A stretch of DNA of 64,000 nt from Buchnera aphidicola (Microlophium carnosum) (GTDB lineage: Bacteria > Pseudomonadota > Gammaproteobacteria > Enterobacterales > Enterobacteriaceae), in contig CP048747.1 of assembly GCA_011752475.1 (NCBI GenBank), forward strand, positions 558,001 through 622,000, given 5' to 3'. Below, in pieces: positions 37,360 through 46,401 of the stretch. Both the position numbers and the translations under genes were made by a program. The notes under the pieces are model-generated. The model had not been told where the DNA came from and made no database searches. It saw only the letters and a list, made by a program, of their open reading frames with translations. The first letter of the stretch is position 1. Each line of letters starts with the position of its first letter.

Positions 37360-38104
37360 TTAAATTAAAAGTAATAATACAAATATATAAAAACCAAAAT
37401 TAAAAAAAGATAAACAAAAAGATAATAAGTAATTCAAATTCTCACCCCCCTTCTATTTTTTTTTGTTGCTAACAGCAGAAACAATAGCATGATTAGTAAA
37501 ATTATTCTGTATATGAGTATCAAAAAATTATAGACGTATTTAAGAGGTTTCTTCAGATATTAAGGATAATTTTAGTAAAGAACTAAACTTGTTATTTTTA
37601 TTAAATCTTTTCTTAACTCATTTTCAATATGCAAGCGACTAGTAACTAATAATATTTTTGATAGACAAACAAAATACTATTTTCTTTTTTTAAATCTAAC
37701 TGTTTTTTTTACTAAATATTTTTGTTATATAAAAAATATAAAACATTACAAAAGAAACCTATAGCACTCTAAATATAGAAATTTTATTCTCAATCAAACT
37801 AATATTTACTGTAAAACTCATCATTTTTTAAAAACTTTTTAGTTCTATCTAGTAGATTGACTAACTAATCATTCGTCTAATCACAAAAATGTCAAAAATA
37901 TATAATTACTCTTCAGAAATTATGAAAATTTCAGAAGTAAATGGATAAACATACTGTTTTAATTATATGATTTTTTGCATAATTAACATTAGTTGCAGTA
38001 GTTTTATCTGATTTATAAGAAATATTTATAAATTTTTTGGAACAATACAACTTAATAATACAACTAGCAACACAATGTGCTAATTGATAAATTTGATCTA
38101 ATAT
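37360..38104 (-). pseudogene. cysQ: Degraded cysQ (3'(2'),5'-bisphosphate nucleotidase)
   Basis: CysQ removes the 3'-phosphate from PAP, the by-product of sulfate assimilation. Minus-strand fragments in changing frames align with E. coli CysQ in order: ILDQIYQLAHCVASCIIKLY near 38,080 (first codon now ATA), YPFTSEIFIISEE near 37,925 (VPVLSEED metal motif), LVNLLDRTKKFLKN near 37,850 (the DPLDGTKEFI catalytic motif, with Asp changed to Asn), FTVNISLIENK near 37,800, HIQNNFTNHAIVSAVSNKK near 37,500, and KGGENLNYLLSFCLSFFNFG near 37,400. Stops and frameshifts separate them. It lies between rplI and dut. Both limits are estimates. Confidence 0.88.
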
Positions 38105-38137
38105 TGTATGTTATATACTTAATAGTATTATAAAAAA

Positions 38138-38590
38138 TTAGTTTTTTGAAATTATATTAACTATAAAATTAATAGAGACTTTTTTATGTGGTTGAAAAAT
38201 TACTATGTGTTCACCAACTTGACGTAGCACACCATTAGGTAATCGAATTTCTTTTTTATTAATTTTTATACCTAATAATGTCATCTCTTTAATGATATTC
38301 CTCACACCTACGGAACCAAATATTTTTCCTTCTTTTCCAACTTTAGATAAAATTGTTATAGAACTTATTTTTTTTAACTTGTCGGCTCTTGTCTGTGCTA
38401 TAAGAAGTTTATTAATATTTTCTTTTTCTAATGCAATACGTTGAGCTTCAAAAGACTCAATATTTTTTTTGTTAGCTAAAATAGCTTTCCCTTTAGGAAT
38501 TAAAAAATTTCTTGCATAACCAGATTTAACATTTATAATTGCACCTAAATCGCCTAATTTATGAATTTTAGCTAGCAAAATCACTTCCAT
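38138..38590 (-). CDS. rplI: 50S ribosomal protein L9
   Basis: L9 binds 23S rRNA near the L1 stalk and helps keep the reading frame. The 150-residue product (E. coli 149) starts MEVILLAKIHKLGDLGAIIN and contains the conserved VKSGYARNFLIPKGKA. The two domains joined by a long helix are recognisable. It is the last gene of the rpsF-rpsR-rplI unit. Confidence 0.98.
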   Translation of the reverse strand: MEVILLAKIHKLGDLGAIINVKSGYARNFLIPKGKAILANKKNIESFEAQRIALEKENINKLLIAQTRADKLKKISSITILSKVGKEGKIFGSVGVRNIIKEMTLLGIKINKKEIRLPNGVLRQVGEHIVIFQPHKKVSINFIVNIISKN

Positions 38591-38635
38591 AGTTTGTTAT
38601 TCTCTTTTTTTTGTAACAAAAATAAGTAAATTACT

Positions 38636-38863
38636 TTAACGATGTTGATCAGTATATGGTAATAAAGCAAGATAACGTGCTCGTTTAATAGCTCTCGATA
38701 ATTGTCTTTGATATTTTGCTCTGGTACCTGTGATGCGACTTGGAACAATCTTACCACTTTCTGTGATATAACTTTTTAAGGTTGCAGTATCTTTATAATC
38801 TATCTCTTGAACACCTTCTGCAGTAAAACGACAAAATTTTCTACGACGAAAGTAACGCGCCAT
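38636..38863 (-). CDS. rpsR: 30S ribosomal protein S18
   Basis: S18 pairs with S6 in the central domain of the 30S subunit. The 75-residue product equals E. coli S18 and begins MARYFRRRKFCRFTAEGVQEIDYKD in parallel with it; the basic RITGTRAKYQRQLSRAIKRA segment binds rRNA. In E. coli priB lies between rpsF and rpsR; here only 115 non-coding bases remain. Confidence 0.98.
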   Translation of the reverse strand: MARYFRRRKFCRFTAEGVQEIDYKDTATLKSYITESGKIVPSRITGTRAKYQRQLSRAIKRARYLALLPYTDQHR

Positions 38864-38978
38864 TTATTTGTTCTCCAATAAATCATTTGAAATAATAAAA
38901 ATTATTACGTGATTTATTTGTAATATATACTTAAATTTAAATATGATTATTTTTTTTAAAATAGTTTAATATATCCAG

Positions 38979-39320
38979 TTATTTTTTTTCTTTTTTATCA
39001 TCTTTTAGTTTTAAAATAGGTGATAAATCAACTACAGCTTTTTTCATAGATATAATCATATTTCGAAGGATTATGTTATTAAAACGAAATTCTGTTTCTA
39101 AAAGAGTTATAGTTTTTGGAAAAACTTCTATGTTCATCAAAATATAATGTGCTTTTTGTAGTTTATTTATTGAATACGATAACTGACGTCTACCCCAATC
39201 TTCTAAACGATGTATAACACCGTTATCATCATTAATAATTTTTTTATATTTTGCAAGTAGCAATGGTACTGTTTCACTTTGATCAGGATGAACCATAAAT
39301 ATTATTTCATAGTGACGCAT
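38979..39320 (-). CDS. rpsF: 30S ribosomal protein S6
   Basis: S6 forms a heterodimer with S18 on 16S rRNA. The 113-residue product starts MRHYEIIFMVHPDQSETVP and has the conserved DWGRRQLSYSINKLQKAHY; the ribosomal core is followed by a short lysine/aspartate tail (KDDKKEKK) where E. coli has glutamates added by RimK. AGGAGC lies just before the ATG. It begins the rpsF-rpsR-rplI transcript. Confidence 0.98.
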   Translation of the reverse strand: MRHYEIIFMVHPDQSETVPLLLAKYKKIINDDNGVIHRLEDWGRRQLSYSINKLQKAHYILMNIEVFPKTITLLETEFRFNNIILRNMIISMKKAVVDLSPILKLKDDKKEKK

Positions 39321-39481
39321 TCAAAATGCTCCTTTTGGTTTTTTAGCTTCCTTACAAATTTTGTTATAAATATTTTTTAGGGAAGCAAGGAACTTTTTTA
39401 AAAATTATAAATAGTTGTTTTATAATACTATTTTAATTTTTTAAAAAAATCAATATTATTTCATATTTTTAAAAACAAAAA

Positions 39482-41680
39482 TTAATAAGATTTATACAAA
39501 GATAATTCTATTTTTCTTTCATGTAAATTCACTGAAATTACTTTAACTTGTAAAGCATCACCAAGACAATAAATATTTTTACTAGATTTACCAATTAATT
39601 TCATGCCTAGAGAATCAAAATAATAATAATCATCATTTAAAGAAGCTATATGAACTAATCCGTCAATAAAAAACTGATTTAATCGAACAAAAAAACCAAA
39701 TGAAGTTACATTAGAAATAACACCATTTAATATATAACCAATTTTTTTATACATAAAATCGCATTTTAACCAATCAAATACATCTCTACTAGCTTCGTCT
39801 GCACGTCTTTCAGTTAGAGAACAATGTGCTCCAATTTTTTTCATTTCACTTATGCTATATAAACTAGAATTACAAAAATTATAATTATTAACAGATATAT
39901 TCTTATGTTTTGATAATAAATGTTTAATAACTCGATGTAATATAAGATCAGGATAACGTCTGATAGGTGAAGTAAAGTGAACATAACTAGATAAAGATAA
40001 ACCAAAATGACCGCGATTATCTGGAGAATATACAGCTTGTTTCATAGAACGTAATAATATAGTTTGAATCATTTCATATTCAGGACGATTAGAAGCATTC
40101 TTTAATAAAGTAGAATAATGAGCAGATTCTGGAACATCTCCTCCTAATAATGTAAGTCCTAATTCATTTAAAAATAAACGAAAACTAACAATATTGTCTT
40201 TTTTTGGACGATCATGATTGCGAAACAAGACAGGATGTTTATATTTTTCAACAAAATAAGCTGAAGCTATATTTGCTAAGATCATACATGATTCAATAAA
40301 TTTATGTGCATCATTGCGAACATTTTGATAAATATTCTCAATGCGAGAATTGGAATCTAAAATAAATTTAGGTTCTATACTTTCAAAATAAATTCCTTTT
40401 TTAGCAATATTATTTTGATTGAATATTTTTTGCAAATACGATAAGTTTTCTATTTCCTTTAAAAATTTTTTATATTTAGAACGTAAAAAAATATCACCAT
40501 TCCAAATTTTAAAAATTTCATCATATGTAAATCGTCCATGAGAACATATAACAGCTTCATAGTGTTTATAACTAATTAGCTCCCCTGTATTTGATAAACT
40601 CATTTCACATATTAAACATAAACGTTCTACATAAGGATTTAAAGAACATAAATCAGTAGAAATTTTTTCTGGTAACATAGGGATAACTGATGAAGGGAAA
40701 TATATAGATGTTCCTCTTTCTAACGCTTCTTTATCTAAGGGAGTATTAGGTTGAATATAAAAACTGACATCCGAAACAGCTACCCATAAATGCCATCCTT
40801 CTTCTAATTCTTCTTTTCTTTGACAAAAAATAGCATCATCAAAATCACGAGCATCTTCATCATCAATGGTAAAAAAGGGAAGATGTCTTAAATCAATACG
40901 ATTTTTAAAATCACATTGAGTTACTTTGTTACTAATATTACATAATTGTTTTGTAATTTCTTTTGACCAAGAAAAAGGAATTGAGTGTGTACGAAGTGCA
41001 ATTTCTACAGCTAAATTAGTACCCATTTCTTTTCCAAGTATTTCTACTATGAATCCTTGTATTTTATTATTTCTTATAGGATGTTGTTTTAATTTTACTA
41101 CTACAATAGATCCTATAGAAATATCGTCTCTAGTATCTGAAAAAATAAAAATTTTAAAACTAAAGCGAACATCATCTGGAATAACAAATCTAATTTTTTT
41201 ACTATTAATATAGTATCGACCAACAATTAATATATTATTAGGCTGTAATAATTTTAAAAATCTTGCTGAACTCCTTCTTTTTCCATTAGCATTAATAATA
41301 TGAGCAAGAATGATATCACCATGAATACAAGACTTCATTTGTTCTGATGAAAGCCAAAGATCATCTTTTAATGTTTCTACTCTAAGAAAACCATATCCAT
41401 CTCTATGTCCTATTACTTTTCCTTTAACTACCTTTATACTTTCAGGAGCAATATAACAACGATTTCTAGTATATATAACTTGACCATCTCGTTCCATTGC
41501 TCTTAATCTTCGACGCAATGCTTTTTTTTCTTCTTGATTATTAATGCCAAATTTTTTTTCTAAATATTTTTGACTTATTAAGTCTTCGCACTTGCTAAGC
41601 CATGATGAGATATATTCTCGACTTGGAATGGGGTTTTTATATTTATTAGCTTCTCTTTTTTGGTAGGGATCTACTACCAT
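39482..41680 (-). CDS. rnr: Ribonuclease R
   Basis: RNase R is a processive 3'-5' exoribonuclease that degrades structured RNA, including rRNA, and takes part in trans-translation. The 732-residue product starts DPYQKREANKYKNPIPSREY, much like E. coli, and has the cold-shock domains, the RNB catalytic motif FTIDDEDARDFDDAI with four Asp, and HFTSPIRRYPDLILHR, followed by an S1 domain ending ERKIELSLYKSY. E. coli RNase R has 813 residues: the basic C-terminal tail of about 80 residues is missing. Confidence 0.98.
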   Translation of the reverse strand: MVVDPYQKREANKYKNPIPSREYISSWLSKCEDLISQKYLEKKFGINNQEEKKALRRRLRAMERDGQVIYTRNRCYIAPESIKVVKGKVIGHRDGYGFLRVETLKDDLWLSSEQMKSCIHGDIILAHIINANGKRRSSARFLKLLQPNNILIVGRYYINSKKIRFVIPDDVRFSFKIFIFSDTRDDISIGSIVVVKLKQHPIRNNKIQGFIVEILGKEMGTNLAVEIALRTHSIPFSWSKEITKQLCNISNKVTQCDFKNRIDLRHLPFFTIDDEDARDFDDAIFCQRKEELEEGWHLWVAVSDVSFYIQPNTPLDKEALERGTSIYFPSSVIPMLPEKISTDLCSLNPYVERLCLICEMSLSNTGELISYKHYEAVICSHGRFTYDEIFKIWNGDIFLRSKYKKFLKEIENLSYLQKIFNQNNIAKKGIYFESIEPKFILDSNSRIENIYQNVRNDAHKFIESCMILANIASAYFVEKYKHPVLFRNHDRPKKDNIVSFRLFLNELGLTLLGGDVPESAHYSTLLKNASNRPEYEMIQTILLRSMKQAVYSPDNRGHFGLSLSSYVHFTSPIRRYPDLILHRVIKHLLSKHKNISVNNYNFCNSSLYSISEMKKIGAHCSLTERRADEASRDVFDWLKCDFMYKKIGYILNGVISNVTSFGFFVRLNQFFIDGLVHIASLNDDYYYFDSLGMKLIGKSSKNIYCLGDALQVKVISVNLHERKIELSLYKSY

Positions 41681-41806
41681 ATTTACTTCTCCATGTATAT
41701 TATTTTATAATAAATTTTAATCTATTTGTTTTTTATTTTATTTGTCAACATTGCAACTATAGTAAAGAATAAATACTCAATTTTTAATGTTAAAAAATTT
41801 ATTTTT

Positions 41807-43099
41807 TCATAAAAAAATATCTTTAACTAAAATAATATCAGCACGATCAGGACCAGTAGAAATAATATCAATAGGAGTCTGTGTTATTTCTTCTATGCGA
41901 TTTATATAATTACGTGCTTGATAAGGCAAGTGTTCTAATTTTTTTACACCTAAAGTTTTTTTAGTCCATCCAGGGTGAATTTCATACACTGGAATTATAT
42001 TTTCCCATTCGTCTATATCAGGAAATGATACAATTTCTAAGGTCTTAATATTTTTATATGCTATACAAATTTTTATTTCATTTAATCCATCTAATACATC
42101 TAACTTTGTTATACATAAACCAGATAAAGAATTAATATCTACTGATCGCGATAAAGATACTGCATCTAACCAACCAGTTCGTCTTTTTCTGCCAGTTGTC
42201 GAACCAAATTCATGACCTTTATTTGAAAAATGTTTATCTATATCGTCAAATAATTCAGTAGGAAAAGGACCATAACCAACTCGTGTAGAATATGCTTTTG
42301 TTACACCTAATATATAATCTAAATTTTTAGGACCTACTCCTGTTCCTGTAATAACACCACCAATAGTACTATTAGAAGAAGTTACATAAGGATATGTACC
42401 GTGATCAATATCTAAAAAACTACCTTGTGCTCCTTCAAACACTATTTTTTTCTTATCTTTAATAGCTTGGTGTAAAATACTAGTGGTATCTTTTATCATA
42501 TCATAAATGACATCTATTGTTGGTAGTAAATCTCTTAAAATAATTTTGTAATCAATAGGTTTATGTTTGTAAAAAGATACTAATTGATGATTATAATAAC
42601 TCACTATTTTTTCTAAACGTATAGACAAAGTTTTTTCATTTTTTAAATCTCCAATACGCAAAGCTCGTCGTGCGATTTTATCTTCATATGCTGGTCCAAT
42701 ACCTCTTCCTGTAGTTCCTAGTGCACTAATTCCTAATTTTTTTTCACGAGCTATATCCAGTTCAATATGATATTGTAAAATTAAAGGACACGAACTAGAA
42801 ATAAATAAACGTTTATTAATCATAATATCATGTGCTTTTAACATCTTTATTTCTTTTATTAATTCTAAAGGAGATACTACTACACCATTACCAATAATTC
42901 CAATAACATTCTCATGTAATAATCCTGATGGAATCAAATGAAGGATAATCTTTGTTCCATTAACAACTAAGGTATGACCTGCGTTATGTCCTCCTTGATA
43001 TCTTACCACATATGAACTATCTGCAGTTAAACAATCTACTATCTTTCCTTTTCCTTCATCACCCCATTGTGTCCCTAATATTACAATATTTTTATTCAT
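41807..43099 (-). CDS. purA: Adenylosuccinate synthetase
   Basis: PurA joins IMP and aspartate with GTP, the first committed step to AMP. The 430-residue product (E. coli 432) has the GTP loop GTQWGDEGKGKIVD, the GHNAGHT motif and the catalytic GTTGRGIGPAYEDK. KRRTGWLD near residue 303 carries the arginines contacting IMP. It sits between hflC and rnr as in E. coli. Confidence 0.98.
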   Translation of the reverse strand: MNKNIVILGTQWGDEGKGKIVDCLTADSSYVVRYQGGHNAGHTLVVNGTKIILHLIPSGLLHENVIGIIGNGVVVSPLELIKEIKMLKAHDIMINKRLFISSSCPLILQYHIELDIAREKKLGISALGTTGRGIGPAYEDKIARRALRIGDLKNEKTLSIRLEKIVSYYNHQLVSFYKHKPIDYKIILRDLLPTIDVIYDMIKDTTSILHQAIKDKKKIVFEGAQGSFLDIDHGTYPYVTSSNSTIGGVITGTGVGPKNLDYILGVTKAYSTRVGYGPFPTELFDDIDKHFSNKGHEFGSTTGRKRRTGWLDAVSLSRSVDINSLSGLCITKLDVLDGLNEIKICIAYKNIKTLEIVSFPDIDEWENIIPVYEIHPGWTKKTLGVKKLEHLPYQARNYINRIEEITQTPIDIISTGPDRADIILVKDIFL

Positions 43100-43136
43100 T
43101 TCTTTATAATGCCTATTTTAACCGTTATATTTGCAA

Positions 43137-44075
43137 TTATTGATTTTTAATTTTAATCATTTTATTGATATATCGAAAAAATCCACTATCTGAATTAATT
43201 AATATAATATTCCCATTATTTTCAAAACTATTCTCATATGCACGTAAACCACGAATAAAAAAATAAAAATCTGGTTCTTGACTAAAATTTTCTGCAAATA
43301 ACTTTGTTACTTCAGCTTCTCCTTGACCTTTAATTATTAAAGCTTCTTTTTGTGCTTCTGACAATATTATAGATGCCTTGTAATCTGCTGTTGCGCGTAA
43401 TTTTTCAGCTTTTTCCTGTCCCTGAGAACGTTGACTTCTAGCCACGGCTTCTCTTTCGGCTCTCATTCTATTATATATAGCATCAGAAACTTCAAGAGGT
43501 AGATTAATTTGTTTAATACGTACATCTACTACATGAATTCCTAATGCATTCATGCTGTTAACATTAATTAAAGAAGTTTTTTCTGAATTAATACTTCCTT
43601 TATTTAATGAATTTAAAACATCAGTCGTTAATCTTCCTCGGGAATCAGTGACAATTTCTTTAACATTCAAACAACCTATTTCAGAACGTAATCGATCACT
43701 AAATTTTCTTTTTAATAATACTTCAGCTTGAAAAATATCTCCTCCTCCAGTTGCAAGATAATAACGACTAAAATCATTAATACGCCATTTTATATAAGAA
43801 TCAACAATCAGATCTTTTTTTTCTTTCGTGACAAAACGATCTGCTTGATTATCCATAGTATGAATTCGTCTATCTAACATTTTAACCGTTTCTAAAAATG
43901 GTAATTTAAAATGCAATCCAGGATTATACACTACTGTTTTTTGTTCATTATTACGTAGAACTTTACCAAATTGTAAAACAATACCACATTCTCCTTCTTT
44001 AACAATGAAAAAAGACGAAGATAATAAAAGAAATAAAATACTTGATAAAAAAATAAAAACTTTGTTCATTTTCAT
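43137..44075 (-). CDS. hflC: FtsH modulator HflC
   Basis: HflC and HflK are SPFH/prohibitin-family membrane proteins that cage FtsH and limit its proteolysis of membrane proteins. The 312-residue product (E. coli 334) has an N-terminal membrane anchor (VFIFLSSILFLLLSSSFF) and the SPFH segment with DRRIHTMDNQADRFVTKEK and GGDIFQAEVLLKRKFSDRLR; the middle of the E. coli protein is shortened. Its ATG overlaps the TGA of hflK (ATGA). Confidence 0.97.
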   Translation of the reverse strand: MKMNKVFIFLSSILFLLLSSSFFIVKEGECGIVLQFGKVLRNNEQKTVVYNPGLHFKLPFLETVKMLDRRIHTMDNQADRFVTKEKKDLIVDSYIKWRINDFSRYYLATGGGDIFQAEVLLKRKFSDRLRSEIGCLNVKEIVTDSRGRLTTDVLNSLNKGSINSEKTSLINVNSMNALGIHVVDVRIKQINLPLEVSDAIYNRMRAEREAVARSQRSQGQEKAEKLRATADYKASIILSEAQKEALIIKGQGEAEVTKLFAENFSQEPDFYFFIRGLRAYENSFENNGNIILINSDSGFFRYINKMIKIKNQ

Positions 44076-45292
44076 TTTCTCTCTATCTTTTTAAGATCAC
44101 TACGAATAGAATCAATACGACGTTGTTCTAAAATATTGTTAGGAGACAATGAGGAAAAATAATGAATATTTTTTTCTTTTTTCTTAAGGGAAGAATTATT
44201 TTTATTAAACTTAATATTATTTTTAAGATTTTTATCAAGTGATTCTATATTAGAAAAAAAATTATCTAAAGATAAAAAAAATACCGAATTGCTTTTCTTA
44301 TCAAGAAATATTTTTTTATTTTTACTCAATAATCTTTCCATAGATTCTATATAAAGACGTTTTAAAGTTATTTGTTTAGCTATTCTATATTGAGGTAAAA
44401 TTTTAGAAAAACGAGCAACCTCTCCTTGAGCTTCTAAAATTATATGTGAAGAATATGCTCGAGCCTCTTCTAAAATTCTTTGTGCTTTACCATTAGCTTT
44501 AGGTTGTACTTCATTTGAATAAGCTTCGGCTTCACGTACATATTGTTCACGATTTTCACGAGCTGCAATTGCATCATCAAAAGCAGCTTTTACTTCTTCA
44601 GGAGGTCTAGCTGTTTGAAAATTAACATCTAATATTGTAATTCCCATATCATATGGTTTAATGGTTTCTTCAATTTCTTTTTGAGTATCACTTCTAACTA
44701 AAGTTCGTCCTTCTGTAAGAACTCGATCCATAGTGGAGTGTCCAATAACACCTCTTAATGCACTATCTGTTGCTTGACGTAAACTATCGTCAGGATAACA
44801 TACAGAAAAAAGGTAGTTAGCAGGATTCGTGATTTTATACTGTACATTCATTTCGACACGCACTACATTTTCATCTGAAGTCAACATTACACCTGAAGTT
44901 GCTAATTCACGTACTGTTTCAACATTTACAGCTTTAACTTCATTGAAAAAAACTGGCCTCCAATTCAATCCTGGTTGAACTAAATGACTAAATTTACCAA
45001 AACTAGTAACTACACCACGTTCAGCTTCTTTGATAGTATAAAAACCACTAACACACCAAATAAAAAAACTTATAAGTATTATGATTGAAAAAGAATGAGT
45101 GATTTTTTTTGATGAGCTTGAAGAATTATTTTTTTTAATAATAATATTTTTCAGACTATATAAAAAAGTTTTTATATCTAATATCATATTTTTTTTTTCA
45201 TGTTTATTATCTGAACAGTTTTTGTTATTACTATTCTTATTCTCCCATGGATCAGCTTTAGGTTTATTATCATTTGGTTTATTCCAAACCAT
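44072..45292 (-). CDS. hflK: FtsH modulator HflK
   Basis: HflK partners with HflC around FtsH. From MVWNKPNDNKPKADPWE (E. coli MAWNQPGNNGQDRDPW) the product has 406 residues; an ATG four codons earlier is in frame. A polar N-terminal tail is followed by a membrane segment (SIIILISFFIWCVSGFYTI) and the SPFH domain, with EAERGVVTSFGKFSHLVQPG and DDAIAARENREQYVREAEAY nearly unchanged from E. coli. The C-terminal tail is polar. hfq and hflX, its E. coli upstream neighbours, are absent. Confidence 0.97.
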   Translation of the reverse strand: MVWNKPNDNKPKADPWENKNSNNKNCSDNKHEKKNMILDIKTFLYSLKNIIIKKNNSSSSSKKITHSFSIIILISFFIWCVSGFYTIKEAERGVVTSFGKFSHLVQPGLNWRPVFFNEVKAVNVETVRELATSGVMLTSDENVVRVEMNVQYKITNPANYLFSVCYPDDSLRQATDSALRGVIGHSTMDRVLTEGRTLVRSDTQKEIEETIKPYDMGITILDVNFQTARPPEEVKAAFDDAIAARENREQYVREAEAYSNEVQPKANGKAQRILEEARAYSSHIILEAQGEVARFSKILPQYRIAKQITLKRLYIESMERLLSKNKKIFLDKKSNSVFFLSLDNFFSNIESLDKNLKNNIKFNKNNSSLKKKEKNIHYFSSLSPNNILEQRRIDSIRSDLKKIERK

Positions 45293-45448
45293 CTTATGCC
45301 TCATTTATTGTTTTTTTGCTAAAATAAATTTTAAAAAATAATTTAAGCAGTTATATTTTTTTAATGATAAGTTCTAAAGAGGATATTATTCACATGATAC
45401 ATCTTGTATTCTCTAAGAATAAATTTTTTATTATAACCATTATTAAAT

Positions 45449-46401
45449 TCATATAGATAATTTATTATATTTTTGCAAAACATTTAATATTTTTTCAACT
45501 AAAATATCAGGAATAGAATTATATAATATTTTATTAATATTTTTCCATTTTTTTAACCATGTTAATTGATGTTTAGCATGTTTTCTCGTAGCATATATTA
45601 TTTTATTATACATTTCTTCATAACTATTTTTATATTCAAGATATTCCCACATTTGACGATATCCTATGCATCGAATTGATGGTAAATTTATATGTAAATC
45701 TCCTCTTGAAAAAAGAATTTCTACTTCTTTTTGTAAACCTAAAATTAACATTTTTTTTACACGTAATTCAATTTTACCATTCAACCATTCCTTGTTTGGA
45801 GGTATAATTGCAAACTGAAGAATATTATATGGAAATTTATAATTATTGTGTTTTTTTAGTTCTGTTAAACTTTTCCCAGAAAGATAAAAAACTTCTAAAG
45901 CTCTTAGCAATCTTTGAAAATCATTTTTGTGAATTCGACTAGCAGAGATGGGATCTATTAATTCTAATTGTTTATGTAAAAAACTTTTTTCATGACTCTT
46001 TTCCAATAAAAATTCACGAATTTTTATATTAGATGGTGGTAAAACAGATAATCCATTAAGTAATACATTATAATAAAACATTGTCCCACCAACAAGAAAA
46101 GGTATTCTACCTAATTTAATAATATCATCAATTTCTTTTAAAACATCTCTTTGAAATTCCGCAGCTGAGTAATTTTCAATTGGATCTTTAATATTTAATA
46201 AACGATGAGGATGAATAGATAAATCAGAAGGACTTGGTTTATCTGTTCCAATATCCATTCCACGATAAATTAATGCAGAATCTACATTAACTAATTCTAT
46301 AGGCAAATATTTTCTAAGATAAATAGCAAGTTGACTCTTTCCACATGCTGTAGGACCCATTAAAAAAATAACAATAGGTTTTTTTTTTTATAAGAATTCA
46401 T
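45449..46401 (-). CDS. miaA: tRNA dimethylallyltransferase MiaA, frame broken at an A11 tract
   Basis: MiaA adds dimethylallyl to A37 of tRNAs reading U-starting codons. The true start is the ATG at 46401: it overlaps the mutL TGA (ATGA), as expected for the coupled pair. After four codons comes a run of eleven A (46379-46389) that puts the downstream frame out by one. With 12 (or 9) A the frame reads MNSYKKKKPIVIFLMGPT, giving 317 residues (E. coli 316). The rest is intact: P loop GPTACGKS, VDSALIYRGMDIGTDKP, PSIRCIGYRQMW. An internal ATG at 46360 would give 303 residues but lacks the first beta strand leading to the P loop. Either a lesion or a slippage-dependent gene. Confidence 0.93.
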
